Positions 1 to 9,013 are shown, counted from the first letter of the stretch. The stretch: DNA of 64,000 nt from Bordetella parapertussis (GCA_945866125.1 CAMBFZ010000006.1:73501-137500), one strand, 5' to 3'. Notes: generated by a model not told the origin, from the sequence alone. Made by a program: numbers and translations.

Positions 1-319
1 TGCGACTGGTTTGGATGTGGTCGAATGGGCGCAGAAAATGCAGGCGCTTGGTGCGGGCGAAATTCTACTCACAAGCATGGACCGCGACGGCACCAAGTCC
101 GGTTTTGATTTGCCCTTGACGCGCGCGGTGTCGGACGCTTTGTCCATCCCGGTGATTGCATCCGGTGGTGTCGGTGGCTTGCAAGATCTTGCTGACGGCA
201 TCAAAGAAGGACATGCCGATGCGGTCCTCGCTGCGAGCATTTTTCATTACGGTCAGCACAGCGTGCAGGAAGCCAAACGTTTCATGGCTGCGCAGCATAT
301 CCCAATGAGACTGGCATGA
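1..319 (+). CDS. hisF: Imidazole glycerol phosphate synthase cyclase subunit HisF (3' end)
   Basis: Partial gene; the 5' end lies left of the window and the frame is open from base 2. HisF is the (beta/alpha)8 cyclase half of the HisH-HisF enzyme, converting PRFAR plus ammonia to imidazole glycerol phosphate and AICAR in histidine synthesis. The visible C-terminal ~105 residues contain the family's second phosphate-binding half: the TSMDRDGT segment with its catalytic Asp, then ASGGVG and an AVLAASIFH strand. The stop overlaps the hisI start by 4 bp (ATGA), so the two are co-translated. Cytoplasmic. Identification is secure; only the missing N-terminus is unseen. Confidence 0.96.
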   Translation, partial: ATGLDVVEWAQKMQALGAGEILLTSMDRDGTKSGFDLPLTRAVSDALSIPVIASGGVGGLQDLADGIKEGHADAVLAASIFHYGQHSVQEAKRFMAAQHIPMRLA

Positions 320-720
320 ACGCGGCGCCAAAATGGCTCGATCAAATCAAATGGGATGCGCAGGGTTTGGTGCCTGTGATTGCTCAGGAAGTTGGCTCCA
401 ATGATGTGTTGATGTTCGCTTGGATGAACCGTGATGCGCTGGCGCGCACGGTGGCATCGGGTCAGGCCGTGTACTGGAGCCGGTCGCGCAACAAGCTCTG
501 GCACAAAGGAGAAGAGTCGGGGCACTTTCAGCAAGTGCATGAGATCCGCCTCGATTGTGATGAAGACGTCGTACTGTTAAAAATCGAACAGGTTGGTAAG
601 CTGGCCTGTCATACGGGCCGGCATTCCTGTTTTTTTCAGAAATTGGATGCCCATGAGGGCGAGCCTGACTGGGTCGTTGTCGATCCTGTGCTGAAAAATC
701 CCACTGACATTTATAAATAA
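316..720 (+). CDS. hisI: Phosphoribosyl-AMP cyclohydrolase HisI
   Basis: 134 residues, typical of the stand-alone HisI found in beta-proteobacteria, where HisI and HisE are separate proteins (fused in E. coli). It opens the adenine ring of phosphoribosyl-AMP, the third step of histidine synthesis. Visible hallmarks are [11 protein letters not shown] (about residues 62-72), the DCDED metal-binding cluster (80-84) and the zinc-ligand cysteines in [11 protein letters not shown] (C98, C105). The start ATG overlaps the hisF stop; hisE follows 6 bp downstream. Confidence 0.97.
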   Translation: MNAAPKWLDQIKWDAQGLVPVIAQEVGSNDVLMFAWMNRDALARTVASGQAVYWSRSRNKLWHKGEESGHFQQVHEIRLDCDEDVVLLKIEQVGKLACHTGRHSCFFQKLDAHEGEPDWVVVDPVLKNPTDIYK

Positions 721-726
721 AACACG

Positions 727-1098
727 ATGAGCGATATCCTGCAGCGCCTGGCCGAAGTCATAGAGTCGCGCAAACCCGAGTTGGGTGGCGACCCCGAGCG
801 GTCTTATATTGCACGGCTGTTTACCAAAGGCGACGATGCCATTTTGAAAAAAATCGGCGAAGAGGCCACGGAGACGGTAATGGCGGCCAAGGACGTCAGA
901 GCGGGTGCGGATGCGTCCAAGTTGATCTATGAGTGTGCTGATTTATGGTTTCACTCGCTCATCATGCTGTCGCGCTTTGGGCTTTCGCCGCAGCAGGTAT
1001 TGGATGAGTTGGCACGGCGCGAAGGGCTCTCAGGGATCGAAGAAATGGCCAATCGCAAGTTGCAGCAACGCGAAGCCGCCGAAGGCCAAAAAAATTAA
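727..1098 (+). CDS. hisE: Phosphoribosyl-ATP pyrophosphatase HisE
   Basis: 123 residues. HisE hydrolyses phosphoribosyl-ATP to phosphoribosyl-AMP plus pyrophosphate, the second step of histidine synthesis, and feeds the HisI product next to it. The all-alpha MazG-like fold is indicated by the acidic metal-binding helix [12 protein letters not shown] (about 43-54) and the later [10 protein letters not shown] helix. It begins 6 bp after the hisI stop. The polar C-terminal tail is ordinary for the family. Last his gene of this operon; hinT follows after 50 bp. Confidence 0.95.
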   Translation: MSDILQRLAEVIESRKPELGGDPERSYIARLFTKGDDAILKKIGEEATETVMAAKDVRAGADASKLIYECADLWFHSLIMLSRFGLSPQQVLDELARREGLSGIEEMANRKLQQREAAEGQKN

Positions 1099-1148
1099 GT
1101 CCCCGCGCGTAAACCATGCACGACAATTGAAACCAGAGGAGACAGGCC

Positions 1149-1511
1149 TTGGATAACTGTATTTTTTGCAAGATCGCTGCGGGCAAGATCCCGGCAAAAC
1201 TCATTTATGAAGATCAGGATTTGATCGCTTTTCATGATATCAACCCAGCTTCGCCTGTGCATTTTCTGATCGTGCCGCGCGAGCACATTCCGACCTTGGC
1301 CGACAGTGGTGCGAACCACGCCCCATTGTTGGGTAAAATGATGCTGCTTGCACCAAAACTGGCAGACGAACTGGGATGCAACTACCGGGCAGCGGCCGGC
1401 GAGCCGGCTGGCGGCTTCAAGGCGCTCATCAATACCGGTCCGGATGGCGGTCAAGAGGTGTACCATCTGCATCTGCACGTAATGGGTGGCCCGCGTCCTT
1501 GGCGCGGATAG
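1149..1511 (+). CDS. hinT: HIT-family purine nucleoside phosphoramidase (HinT-like)
   Basis: 120 residues, histidine-triad superfamily. Such proteins cleave AMP phosphoramidates and acyl adenylates; the physiological substrate is not settled. The triad YHLHLHVMGG (H106, H108, H110) is intact and CIFC near the N-terminus is the usual Zn-associated pair. The start is TTG: the sequence from it (MDNCIFCKIAAG) matches how family members begin, an AGAGGAG ribosome site sits at proper distance, and no in-frame ATG precedes it. It sits between hisE and tatA, a common beta-proteobacterial order, and is probably co-transcribed with both. Confidence 0.93.
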   Translation: MDNCIFCKIAAGKIPAKLIYEDQDLIAFHDINPASPVHFLIVPREHIPTLADSGANHAPLLGKMMLLAPKLADELGCNYRAAAGEPAGGFKALINTGPDGGQEVYHLHLHVMGGPRPWRG

Positions 1512-1578
1512 CGCTCATGCAGGCAGCAATAAACGATTTCATGAGACTTGAACCTACGGGTTCTGTAAGGAGAAAATA

Positions 1579-1800
1579 ATGGGTTCATTTAGCATTTGGC
1601 ACTGGGTTATCGTGCTCGTCATCGTCATGCTCGTGTTCGGCACCAAAAAGCTGGGCAACATCGGCGGTGACCTTGGTAAGGCTGTCAAAGGCTTTAAAGA
1701 TGGTGTCAAGGGCGCAGAAGACGACAAGTCCGCTGCACCATCCCCAGTTGCTGAGAAAGCCACCATTGACGTTGAAGCCAAAGAAAAATCCAAAAGCTAA
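1579..1800 (+). CDS. tatA: Sec-independent protein translocase subunit TatA
   Basis: 73 residues. TatA oligomerises to form the pore-like element that moves folded, twin-arginine-signalled proteins across the inner membrane. It has the family plan: a short N-terminal transmembrane helix (about 5-21), the FGTKKL hinge with conserved Phe and Gly, an amphipathic helix and an acidic/lysine-rich tail. A GTAAGGAGAAAATA ribosome site precedes the ATG. The Rieske subunit at 6980 is an expected Tat client in this same window. Confidence 0.95.
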   Translation: MGSFSIWHWVIVLVIVMLVFGTKKLGNIGGDLGKAVKGFKDGVKGAEDDKSAAPSPVAEKATIDVEAKEKSKS

Positions 1801-1818
1801 GACGCTTCGTAGCTATGC

Positions 1819-1841
1819 TGGCGCGCAGTACTGGCGCGCCA
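1819..1841 (+). other. GC-rich hairpin between tatA and tatB
   Basis: The 71-bp tatA-tatB gap contains a perfect 8-bp inverted repeat, TGGCGCGC / GCGCGCCA, with a 7-nt loop and no U-run after it. It is not a classical terminator. It could protect the tatA 3' end or partly attenuate transcription, which would suit the known need for much more TatA than TatB. The function is inference. Confidence 0.4.
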
Positions 1842-1871
1842 CTGCCTGCGCCCTTCTGATTCCCTGCTCCC

Positions 1872-2378
1872 ATGATTGATTTAGGCATCACCAAAATCGC
1901 GCTCATCGGTGCGGTCGCGCTTGTCGTGATCGGCCCCGAGAAGCTGCCTGCTGTCGCGCGTATGGCCGGTACCTTGTTTGGTCGTGCGCAGCGCTATATC
2001 AGCAGCGTCAAGGCCGAGGTCAATCGCGAGATGCAGATGGATGAGTTGCGCAAGATGCAGGAAAACATTCGCGAAGCCGCACAGACGGTCAACAAAACGG
2101 TCGCTGATGATATTGCCGAAGCCAGCCAGGATTTTACGGAAGCCATTGCCGAAGCCAACGATGCCTTTACCGGCAGTGACAGCTTGTACCGCGGCCCTAG
2201 TCCCGATGATCTCGCCTACAAGAGCCGTGATTTTCGCAAGAAAAAACTGATGCAATCCTCTTCTTTACCCATGTGGTTCAAGCGGCACACTGGACGCAAA
2301 TCCCGCGTAATGTCAGGTGCTGCCCGTGTCGCCCGTTACCGGCCTGCCAGCAGCAAATCTGTGAAATTTTTCAATTAA
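1872..2378 (+). CDS. tatB: Sec-independent protein translocase subunit TatB
   Basis: 168 residues. TatB pairs with TatC to bind twin-arginine signal peptides. The N-terminal helix (about 4-21) ends in the family signature VIGPEKLPAVARMAG (conserved Glu and Pro), followed by a long amphipathic, charged helix. The C-terminal third is basic and Ser/Arg-rich and, as usual for TatB, poorly conserved. tatC starts on the base after this stop codon, so translation is tightly coupled. Confidence 0.93.
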   Translation: MIDLGITKIALIGAVALVVIGPEKLPAVARMAGTLFGRAQRYISSVKAEVNREMQMDELRKMQENIREAAQTVNKTVADDIAEASQDFTEAIAEANDAFTGSDSLYRGPSPDDLAYKSRDFRKKKLMQSSSLPMWFKRHTGRKSRVMSGAARVARYRPASSKSVKFFN

Positions 2379-3146
2379 ATGTCAGACTCATCTGAACCTA
2401 GCAGCATGCAAGAGACGTTCATCTCGCATCTGGTTGAATTGCGCACGCGCTTAGTACGTGCGTCGGTGGTGGTGCTGGCCGTGTTTATTGTTCTCTTCAC
2501 CTTGTGGCCCGGCGCAGCCGTCATTTACGACTGGCTCGCGCAGCCGATGATGAACGCACTGCCGGCGGGCTCTAAGATGATTGCCACCGGTGTAGTCACG
2601 CCATTTTTGATTCCGATGAAAGTGACGATGATGTTGGCAGTGATGGTATCGCTGCCTTGGGTGCTTTATCAGGCTTGGGCGTTTATCGCGCCCGGCTTAT
2701 ATCTGCACGAAAAACGACTGGTCGCGCCGTTGGTCATTTCTTCTTCAGTGCTGTTTTTAGTCGGTGTCGCGTTCTGCTATTTCTTTGTCTTTGGCACCGT
2801 CTTCAAATTCATCAACGAATTCGCACCGAAGTCGATTTCGGTCGCGCCGGACATCGAGAATTATTTTGATTTCGTCTTGACCATGTGCATGGCTTTTGGC
2901 CTGACCTTCGAAGTGCCTGTGGTGGTAGTGGTGCTGGTCCGAATGGGATTGGTCACAGTAGAAAAACTCAAAGCCATTCGCCCTTATGTGATTGTGGGCG
3001 CCTTTGTGATCGCTGCGGTGGTGACCCCGCCCGACATCATGAGCCAGCTGTTCCTAGCCATTCCGCTGTGCTTGCTGTACGAAGTTGGTTTGTTAGTGGC
3101 GCCTTTTTTCCAGCGTGCCACGCAAGCACCCGAAGAGGCAGTCTGA
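2379..3146 (+). CDS. tatC: Sec-independent protein translocase subunit TatC
   Basis: 255 residues, a six-helix inner-membrane protein and the main receptor for twin-arginine signals. The N-terminal cytoplasmic FISHLVELRTRL motif (with the conserved Glu that contacts the signal), a PFLIPMK segment and the late VVTPPDIMSQ motif with the sixth helix are all visible. Length and topology are standard. No gap from tatB. It converges with the DUF2461 gene, leaving only 9 bp between stops. Confidence 0.97.
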   Translation: MSDSSEPSSMQETFISHLVELRTRLVRASVVVLAVFIVLFTLWPGAAVIYDWLAQPMMNALPAGSKMIATGVVTPFLIPMKVTMMLAVMVSLPWVLYQAWAFIAPGLYLHEKRLVAPLVISSSVLFLVGVAFCYFFVFGTVFKFINEFAPKSISVAPDIENYFDFVLTMCMAFGLTFEVPVVVVVLVRMGLVTVEKLKAIRPYVIVGAFVIAAVVTPPDIMSQLFLAIPLCLLYEVGLLVAPFFQRATQAPEEAV

Positions 3147-3155
3147 ACGTCAGCC

Positions 3156-3845
3156 TTACACAGATTCACCACTTAAACCGGCTGCACGCAGCCATTTCAC
3201 TAGCGGTGCGGCAGCCTTAAAATCTTCCAGTAATCGTGCTGGTAATTCAGCCGGCATCATGGTTTTTACGCTACGCTCCCGCCAAGCGATGAAACTCTTA
3301 AGCTTGAGCTGTTCACCGTGCGGCGCGTCGACATCAAAACCTCTGGGCAGGCGGAGTAGCGTATCGGTCTGCTGCAGCCCACCAAAATTCTCCTGCAAGC
3401 CTTTGTCTTTGAGTAGCTTGCCAAAGCTTCTGGCATCAGCCACCACATGTGCGCGGATTGCGCGCAGACGTTCTGAGGGCGGACGGTATTCTCCACCGGC
3501 TGAGAGCAGATTGCCTTGCGCGTCGAGTTGAAAATAATAGGCCGGGCCGCCACCTTGACTAGGCTTTTTTAAGCCGCTCGCCGTGATGGCCGCAGAAAAA
3601 GTGGTTTTGTACGGATCGCCGCCGCGTGCAAAACGCAAGTCGCGGTTGATCCGGAACAGCGCTTTTTTAGGATTACATAGCGCAATGGCCGGATCAAAAG
3701 GAATGATGCCGGCAATGAGTGCCGTTACCAGTTCGAGTAGCTCCGCGCGCAGAATATCGTAGCGGGGCTTGTTCATTACAAACCACGCGCGGTTGTTGTT
3801 TTCCTCAAGCTCATGCAGGAATTGGGTCAGGTCGCGCAGGTGCAT
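3156..3845 (-). CDS. DUF2461 family protein
   Basis: 229 residues, matching the DUF2461 (TIGR02453) family by its overall layout: an N-terminal FLHELEENNNRAWF segment, a KKALFRINRDLRFARGG core with conserved basic and Asp residues, an acceptor-like GGPAYYFQLDAQG strand pair and the family-typical YRPPSERLRAIR helix. No biochemical function is established for the family and I do not assign one. No signal peptide or membrane helix. Its start lies 10 bp from the stop of the protease gene upstream on the same strand, so the two may share a transcript. Confidence 0.85.
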   Translation of the reverse strand: MHLRDLTQFLHELEENNNRAWFVMNKPRYDILRAELLELVTALIAGIIPFDPAIALCNPKKALFRINRDLRFARGGDPYKTTFSAAITASGLKKPSQGGGPAYYFQLDAQGNLLSAGGEYRPPSERLRAIRAHVVADARSFGKLLKDKGLQENFGGLQQTDTLLRLPRGFDVDAPHGEQLKLKSFIAWRERSVKTMMPAELPARLLEDFKAAAPLVKWLRAAGLSGESV

Positions 3846-3854
3846 AACAGAGGC

Positions 3855-5021
3855 TTATTCGCCTTCCTGTAAAGCGGGCTGCTTCATGCGTGGACGCTTG
3901 CCGATGATGACCTCTACGGTCGCCTCGCGGGATTTGCGCAGAATGCTCATTTTCACCTGCTCGCCCGGTTTTAATTGGGCTACCAGGTTGAGCATGGAGA
4001 CGGTGTCAGAGACAGGCTTGTCTGCCACCGAAAGCAAAATATCTCCTGGCTTAATACCAGCTTTTTCGGCCGGGCCGCCCTTGAGCACGCCGGCAATGAT
4101 CGTACCCGATGTTTTTTCCAGGCCGAAGCTTTGCGCTAGTTCGGGTGTAATGTCTTGCGGTTCGACACCGATCCAGCCGCGCACGACTTGTCCGTTTTTG
4201 ATGATGGACTCCATCACCGTCTTGACCGTTGTAACGGGGATCGCAAAGCCGATACCCAGAGAGCCGCCGCTGCGCGAATAAATAGCCGTATTGATGCCCA
4301 GCAGATGACCATTGGTATCAATCAATGCGCCACCCGAATTACCCGGATTGATCGCGGCATCCGTTTGAATAAAATTTTCAAAGGTATTAATACCGAGATG
4401 ATTGCGTCCGAGGGCAGAGATAATTCCCATCGTCACGGTCTGGCCCACACCGAAGGGATTGCCGATGGCCAGCACGACATCACCGACTTTGGCATTGTCT
4501 AATTGTCCCAGCGTGATAGCGGGGAGATTTTTCAGATTGATACGAATCACCGCGAGATCGGTCTCGGGATCGCTGCCAATCACTTTAGCCGGTACCTTAC
4601 GGCCATCGGCGAGTGCTACCTCAATTTCGTCGGCGGCTTCAATGACATGATTATTCGTCAGGATGTAACCTTCCGGACTCACCACCACGCCAGAGCCGAG
4701 GCTGAATTGCTGTTCGTCAGGCCGGCCCAGAGCGCCATCGCCAAAAAAGCGGCGCAACATCGGATCATTGTTGAACGGATGCGGGGATTGCTTGGCTTCT
4801 TTGGTCGTGAAAATATTGACCACCGCCGGCATGGCTTGCCGCGACGCTTCGCGATAGGTATTGGCGGGTGCGCCAGTGCCGGTAGCTTGCTGCACCGGTA
4901 TGACGGCAGTTTCAATCTGCCTGTTGCGAGTAATCCATTCGGGCTTGAGGCTCGCTACAATGAACCACAGAGCAAGACCAACGGTGACGGTTTGGGCAAA
5001 TAACAGCCAGAGACGGCGCAT
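3855..5021 (-). CDS. DegS/HtrA-like periplasmic serine protease, membrane-anchored
   Basis: 388 residues from the ATG at 5021. I prefer this to an upstream in-frame start at 5072 because MRRLWLLFAQ begins a clean signal anchor and the longer form would overlap the divergent Nif3 gene. After the anchor (about 4-26) comes a trypsin-like domain with triad H125 (TNNHVI), D155 (ETDLAVIRI) and S229 (GNSGGAL), then one PDZ domain (about 280-370). One PDZ plus an uncleaved anchor is the DegS plan; DegP has two. DegS-type proteases trim anti-sigma factors in envelope stress, but no rseA-like gene lies nearby, so the substrate is unknown. Confidence 0.93.
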   Translation of the reverse strand: MRRLWLLFAQTVTVGLALWFIVASLKPEWITRNRQIETAVIPVQQATGTGAPANTYREASRQAMPAVVNIFTTKEAKQSPHPFNNDPMLRRFFGDGALGRPDEQQFSLGSGVVVSPEGYILTNNHVIEAADEIEVALADGRKVPAKVIGSDPETDLAVIRINLKNLPAITLGQLDNAKVGDVVLAIGNPFGVGQTVTMGIISALGRNHLGINTFENFIQTDAAINPGNSGGALIDTNGHLLGINTAIYSRSGGSLGIGFAIPVTTVKTVMESIIKNGQVVRGWIGVEPQDITPELAQSFGLEKTSGTIIAGVLKGGPAEKAGIKPGDILLSVADKPVSDTVSMLNLVAQLKPGEQVKMSILRKSREATVEVIIGKRPRMKQPALQEGE

Positions 5022-5035
5022 AGCGAGGACAGGAA

Positions 5036-5800
5036 ATGAATAACAGAAATGTAGATCGGGACGATTTAGCAAAACATTTAGCGACGACCCTCGATATTAA
5101 CCGCTTTCGCGATTACTGCCCAAATGGCTTGCAGGTTGAAGGCCGCAGGCACATCAAGCACTTGGTTACCGGTGTGACGGCGAGTCTGGCATTACTCGAA
5201 GCGGCACATGCTGCAGGTGCGGATGCCGTGTTGGTACATCACGGGTATTTCTGGCGCGGCGAGGACGCCCGCGTGATCGGTCCTCAGCAGCGACGCTTAA
5301 AACTTTTGCTCACACAAGACATCAATTTATTCGCCTATCACCTGCCGCTCGATGCGCATCCGACAATGGGTAACAATGCCCAACTCGGTGAGCGACTTGG
5401 TTTTTTTGCGGAGGGCCATTTTGGTGAGCAAGATCTGGGCTGGTTGGGTAGGCCAGCTGAGATCACGCAGACGGTCGCCGACCTGGCGCGGCTTGTTGAG
5501 CAAGTCTTGGGGCGCGCACCGATGGTGATTGGTGATACTACGCAGCGCTTAGGGCGTGTAGGCTGGTGTACAGGTGCGGCACAAAACGCACTGTGCGACG
5601 CGATTGTCGCCGGCGCCAACACCTACCTCAGTGGAGAAATTTCTGAGCAGACTGTGCATCTTGCGCGCGAGTCAGGTGTGGCCTATCTGGCTTGCGGTCA
5701 TCACGCAACGGAGCGCTACGGCGTGCAGGCGCTCGGTGATTATCTGGCGCAGCAATTCGGACTGCGACATCAATTTATTGATTGCGCCAATCCAGTTTAA
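5036..5800 (+). CDS. Nif3-like dinuclear metal centre protein (YbgI/DUF34)
   Basis: 254 residues, Nif3/YbgI family: hexameric rings with a two-metal centre per subunit, suggested to act as a GTP cyclohydrolase-related hydrolase or metal chaperone but not functionally settled. Family motifs present are [10 protein letters not shown] near the N-terminus, VHHGYFWRG (H68, H69 metal ligands), [10 protein letters not shown] and a C-terminal [11 protein letters not shown] with the remaining ligands. The ATG at 5036 follows GAGGACAGGAA. Only 14 bp separate it from the divergent protease start, so the two promoters must interleave with coding sequence. Confidence 0.92.
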   Translation: MNNRNVDRDDLAKHLATTLDINRFRDYCPNGLQVEGRRHIKHLVTGVTASLALLEAAHAAGADAVLVHHGYFWRGEDARVIGPQQRRLKLLLTQDINLFAYHLPLDAHPTMGNNAQLGERLGFFAEGHFGEQDLGWLGRPAEITQTVADLARLVEQVLGRAPMVIGDTTQRLGRVGWCTGAAQNALCDAIVAGANTYLSGEISEQTVHLARESGVAYLACGHHATERYGVQALGDYLAQQFGLRHQFIDCANPV

Positions 5801-5895
5801 TTAATTCGTTGATCGCCCAAAACATCCTGGGCAAGTGCGGGTGCAGTATGTGCGATCAGAGTCCCGGTTAATTTTTATCGAACGAGATAAATAAA

Positions 5896-5916
5896 AGTAC
5901 GATTTTTTATCGTATT
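5896..5916 (+). other. AT-rich inverted repeat downstream of nif3-like gene
   Basis: Arms TACGAT and ATCGTA around five Ts, extendable by an A-U and a G-U pair. It lies about 95 bp after the Nif3-family stop and 135 bp before the response regulator. It could be a weak terminator or a DNA-binding palindrome. Nothing else stands out in the 249-bp gap 5801-6049. Confidence 0.25.
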
Positions 5917-6049
5917 TGATTTGTTATTCGGCCAAACTGCGAAAATAAACGTAGCGATTCTGGTTAAATCGAATGAGCGTGGAACCAAGTATGTCTGACT
6001 GCGCACGGACTGCCATTGCGTTATAGCGCTCACTTAAAGCTGGACCATC

Positions 6050-6763
6050 ATGTTGGAAATTTTTTTTGAACTGCCCACGCGCGTCATGGTGGTGGAAGAT
6101 GATGCGGTAACGCGTCGCCTCTTGTGTAATGCGATCGAGCTCGAGTCGACCATGATGCTCAGCGGCGCATTTAGTTCGGTTGCCACTGCCATTGATTGGC
6201 TTACGCTAGAAACAGTTGATTTGCTGTTGACCGATCTCGGCTTACCGGATGGATCGGGGTTAAAGATTATTCATGCCTGCCGCCGCCTTGCGCCGGCCGC
6301 GGACATTATGGTCATTACGATGTCGAGCGACGAAGAAAACGTACTGGCTTGCATTGAGGCGGGCGCCTCAGGTTACGTGCTCAAAGAGGCAGGTCATATC
6401 GATATTGTGCGTGCGCTCCTGGAAGTGCGCGCCGGAGGCTCGCCGATTAGCCCGGTGATCGCTCGAAAAATATTGGCGCGTATGCGCAAGTCCAGGCCAC
6501 GTGCGGGGGCAGGCGATTATAGCGATGTTAGTGCCGTGCTGACGCCGCGCGAAAATACGATTCTTGAGTTCATTGCGCGCGGCGATAGTTACGTCAAAGT
6601 CGCCAAGGAGCTAGGTGTCTCGGTTGGCACGGTGCAGACCCATGTGAAGCACATCTACGGAAAGCTATCCGTGCACTCGCGTGGCGAGGCAGTCTACGAA
6701 GCGCAGCGGCGCGGTCTGCTGCAGATCGGCATCAGCAAAAGTCGGCGGCGTTCGGTGGACTAG
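6050..6763 (+). CDS. NarL/FixJ-type response regulator (REC + LuxR HTH)
   Basis: 237 residues. The receiver domain (about 10-130) is complete: acidic pocket E16-D17-D18, phosphoacceptor D62 in LLLTDLGLPDGSG, the switch Thr in ITMSS and Lys in YVLKEAG. The C-terminal LuxR helix-turn-helix (about 163-228) reads LTPRENTILEFIARG...GVSVGTVQTHVKHIYGKL. It is a two-component transcription regulator; no histidine kinase lies in the window, so it is an orphan here and its signal is unknown. It sits upstream of petABC with a separate promoter in between, so a link to respiration is possible but unsupported. Confidence 0.92.
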   Translation: MLEIFFELPTRVMVVEDDAVTRRLLCNAIELESTMMLSGAFSSVATAIDWLTLETVDLLLTDLGLPDGSGLKIIHACRRLAPAADIMVITMSSDEENVLACIEAGASGYVLKEAGHIDIVRALLEVRAGGSPISPVIARKILARMRKSRPRAGAGDYSDVSAVLTPRENTILEFIARGDSYVKVAKELGVSVGTVQTHVKHIYGKLSVHSRGEAVYEAQRRGLLQIGISKSRRRSVD

Positions 6764-6895
6764 CTCGTTGCACGCGACCGATGCACGATTCAAAAAGTCG
6801 AGGCATGGGATTGCGAAAATGAAAATAAAAGAGTGCGTTGATTGTATTTGACGCCTCTATCTGCATACCGCACAGGTTTTGTCCTGCTCGTCTTC

Positions 6896-6924
6896 TTCAA
6901 AACCAATCGATGCTCCGCTATAAT
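6896..6924 (+). promoter_or_regulatory. Probable sigma-70 promoter of petABC
   Basis: TATAAT at 6919-6924 is preceded by TTCAAA at 6896-6901 with a 17-bp spacer. It lies 55 bp before the petA ATG on the correct strand. The -10 is a perfect consensus match; the -35 matches at four of six positions. Confidence 0.6.
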
Positions 6925-6979
6925 GTAAGGTTACTGGAAGTTTCGTATAAGTTTTGCAATTTCATTGATTGGGGTTGTT

Positions 6980-7588
6980 ATGAGTGACGAGAAGCAGGTC
7001 GACTCCGGCCGTCGCGGATTATTAGTTGCCACTGCTGCTGCGGGCGGGGTGGCGGGCTTGGCAGCGGCAGGTGCCTTTGTGTCGACGTTCGAGCCGTCTG
7101 AACGTGCCAAAGCAGCGGGTGCGCCGGTTGAGGTAGATATTGCAGGGCTAAAGCCCGGCGAAATGAAGACGGTCGAATGGCGTGGGAAGCCGGTCTGGAT
7201 TGTCAAACGCACCCCAGAGATGGTGGCTGATCTGAAAAAGACCGAGTCGCAACTGGCCGATCCCAAATCAGAACGTAATCCCAACGAGTTGACGCCTGAA
7301 TATGCGCGCAACGAGCAGCGCTCGATCAAGCCCGAAATTTTGATCGCCGTGGGTATTTGTTCGCACCTTGGCTGCTCGCCAAGCTCCAAATTCCAGCCCG
7401 GCGCACAGCCTTCGTTGCCGGACGATTGGGCGGGTGGATTTTTGTGTCCTTGCCATGGATCGACCTTCGATCTTGCCGGCCGTGTCTACAAAAATAAGCC
7501 TGCGCCAGATAACCTCGAGGTGCCGCGTCATATGTACCTAAGCGAAACCAAAATTGTGATTGGCAAAGATCAGAAAGGCGAGGCTTGA
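6980..7588 (+). CDS. petA: Ubiquinol-cytochrome c reductase Rieske iron-sulfur subunit
   Basis: 202 residues from the ATG at 6980. An in-frame TTG five codons earlier is less likely because MSDEKQ leads directly into the Tat signal. The N-terminus has twin arginines (R11-R12) before a hydrophobic stretch, so it is a Tat client. The 2Fe-2S cluster ligands are CSHLGC (C127, H129, C132) and CPCHGS (C156, H159). It carries electrons from ubiquinol to cytochrome c1 in the bc1 complex. First gene of petABC; petB follows after 2 bp. Confidence 0.97.
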   Translation: MSDEKQVDSGRRGLLVATAAAGGVAGLAAAGAFVSTFEPSERAKAAGAPVEVDIAGLKPGEMKTVEWRGKPVWIVKRTPEMVADLKKTESQLADPKSERNPNELTPEYARNEQRSIKPEILIAVGICSHLGCSPSSKFQPGAQPSLPDDWAGGFLCPCHGSTFDLAGRVYKNKPAPDNLEVPRHMYLSETKIVIGKDQKGEA

Positions 7589-7590
7589 TC

Positions 7591-8994
7591 ATGGCATTCG
7601 TTGAGAAAAAACTTCCTGCAGACGCCCCCCTTGCGCAAAAAGCCTTGGGTTGGGTTGACGACCGCTTCCCGCTGACCAAGCTCTGGAACGATCAGTGGGG
7701 TAAATACTATGCGCCCAAGAATTTCAATTTCTTTTATCTGTTTGGTTCGCTCGCTGCGTTGGTGTTGGTCATTCAGATTGTCACGGGCATTTTCCTGGTG
7801 ATGAATTACAAGCCCGACGCCAATCTGGCCTTCGCCTCGGTTGAATACATCATGCGCGAGGTGCCTTGGGGCTGGCTGGTGCGCTATATGCACTCTACCG
7901 GCGCATCGGCATTTTTCATTGTGGTGTATTTGCACATGACGCGCGCACTGCTCTACGGTTCATACCGTAAGCCGCGTGAACTGATTTGGCTGTTTGGTGT
8001 GGCGATTTTTCTGTGCCTGATGGGCGAGGCCTTCTTCGGCTACCTGCTGCCATGGGGACAGATGTCCTATTGGGGCGCCCAGGTGATCGTCAATTTGTTC
8101 GGTGCGATTCCGTTTATCGGTCCTGACTTGTCGCTATGGATTCGTGGTGACTATGTGGTGTCAGATGCGACGCTCAATCGTTTCTTTGCGTTTCACGTCA
8201 TTGCGATTCCGCTGGTCTTGCTTGGCTTGGTAGTGGCACATCTGATTGCCTTGCATGAGGTGGGTTCCAACAATCCAGATGGTGTTGAAGTAAAAGATCA
8301 TCTCGGTCCGGATGGCCATGGTATCGATACGATTCCCTCGCATCCTTACTACACCACCAAAGACATTTTTGGTGTCTCGGTATTTCTGACAATTTTCTCC
8401 GCTATCGTATTTTTTGCGCCGGAGATGGGTGGCTATTTCCTCGAATATAACAACTTCATTCCTGCAGATTCCTTGAAGACACCACCGCATATCGCGCCGG
8501 TTTGGTACTTCACGCCGTTCTATTCGATTCTGCGTGCGACAACCTCGCAATTCATGAGTGTGTTGATGCTGGGCGTTGTCGCTTATGCGGCGTTGATTGT
8601 GTTTAAAACCCGTTTGCCCGCGTTGGTCAAAAACGCGGCGATGGCCGTTGCTGCCGTCATTGTGCTCGGTATGCTGGTGCTTGATGCCAAATTCTGGGGC
8701 GTGGTGCTAATGGGTGTGTCGGTCGTGATTCTCGCCGGAATGCCTTGGCTTGATCATTCTCAGGCCAAATCGATCCGTTATCGTCCTGACTGGCACAAGC
8801 TTGTCTACATCGGTTTTGGTATTGCCTTTGTTATTCTGGGCTACCTGGGCATCTTGCCGCCAACCGATGGTAGAACGCTGCTTGCCCAAATCTGCACCTT
8901 CATTTATTTCGGTTTCTTCTTGCTGATGCCTTGGTGGAGCACGATGGGGTCATTCAAGCCGGTGCCGGATCGTGTCACGTTCCATCCGCACTAA
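7591..8994 (+). CDS. petB: Cytochrome b subunit of the bc1 complex
   Basis: 467 residues from ATG 7591, two bases past the petA stop (an in-frame TTG two codons upstream overlaps petA and is rejected). An eight-helix inner-membrane protein that binds two b hemes and both quinone sites. Visible: GWLVRYMHSTGASAFF with a heme His, GQMSYWGAQV at the Qo site, HVIAIPLVLLGLVVAHLIALHEVGS with the second His pair and the PPxxAPVWYFTPFY loop. The C-terminus runs ~50 residues past the core fold with an extra helix, usual for Burkholderiales. Confidence 0.97.
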   Translation: MAFVEKKLPADAPLAQKALGWVDDRFPLTKLWNDQWGKYYAPKNFNFFYLFGSLAALVLVIQIVTGIFLVMNYKPDANLAFASVEYIMREVPWGWLVRYMHSTGASAFFIVVYLHMTRALLYGSYRKPRELIWLFGVAIFLCLMGEAFFGYLLPWGQMSYWGAQVIVNLFGAIPFIGPDLSLWIRGDYVVSDATLNRFFAFHVIAIPLVLLGLVVAHLIALHEVGSNNPDGVEVKDHLGPDGHGIDTIPSHPYYTTKDIFGVSVFLTIFSAIVFFAPEMGGYFLEYNNFIPADSLKTPPHIAPVWYFTPFYSILRATTSQFMSVLMLGVVAYAALIVFKTRLPALVKNAAMAVAAVIVLGMLVLDAKFWGVVLMGVSVVILAGMPWLDHSQAKSIRYRPDWHKLVYIGFGIAFVILGYLGILPPTDGRTLLAQICTFIYFGFFLLMPWWSTMGSFKPVPDRVTFHPH

Positions 8995-9013
8995 GCCGCA
9001 AAGGAAAACGAGA

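Noticed and set aside
6050..6763. Response regulator as a dedicated controller of petABC
   Set aside because: It is only upstream, with a separate sigma-70-like promoter between, and no binding site pattern links it to petA.
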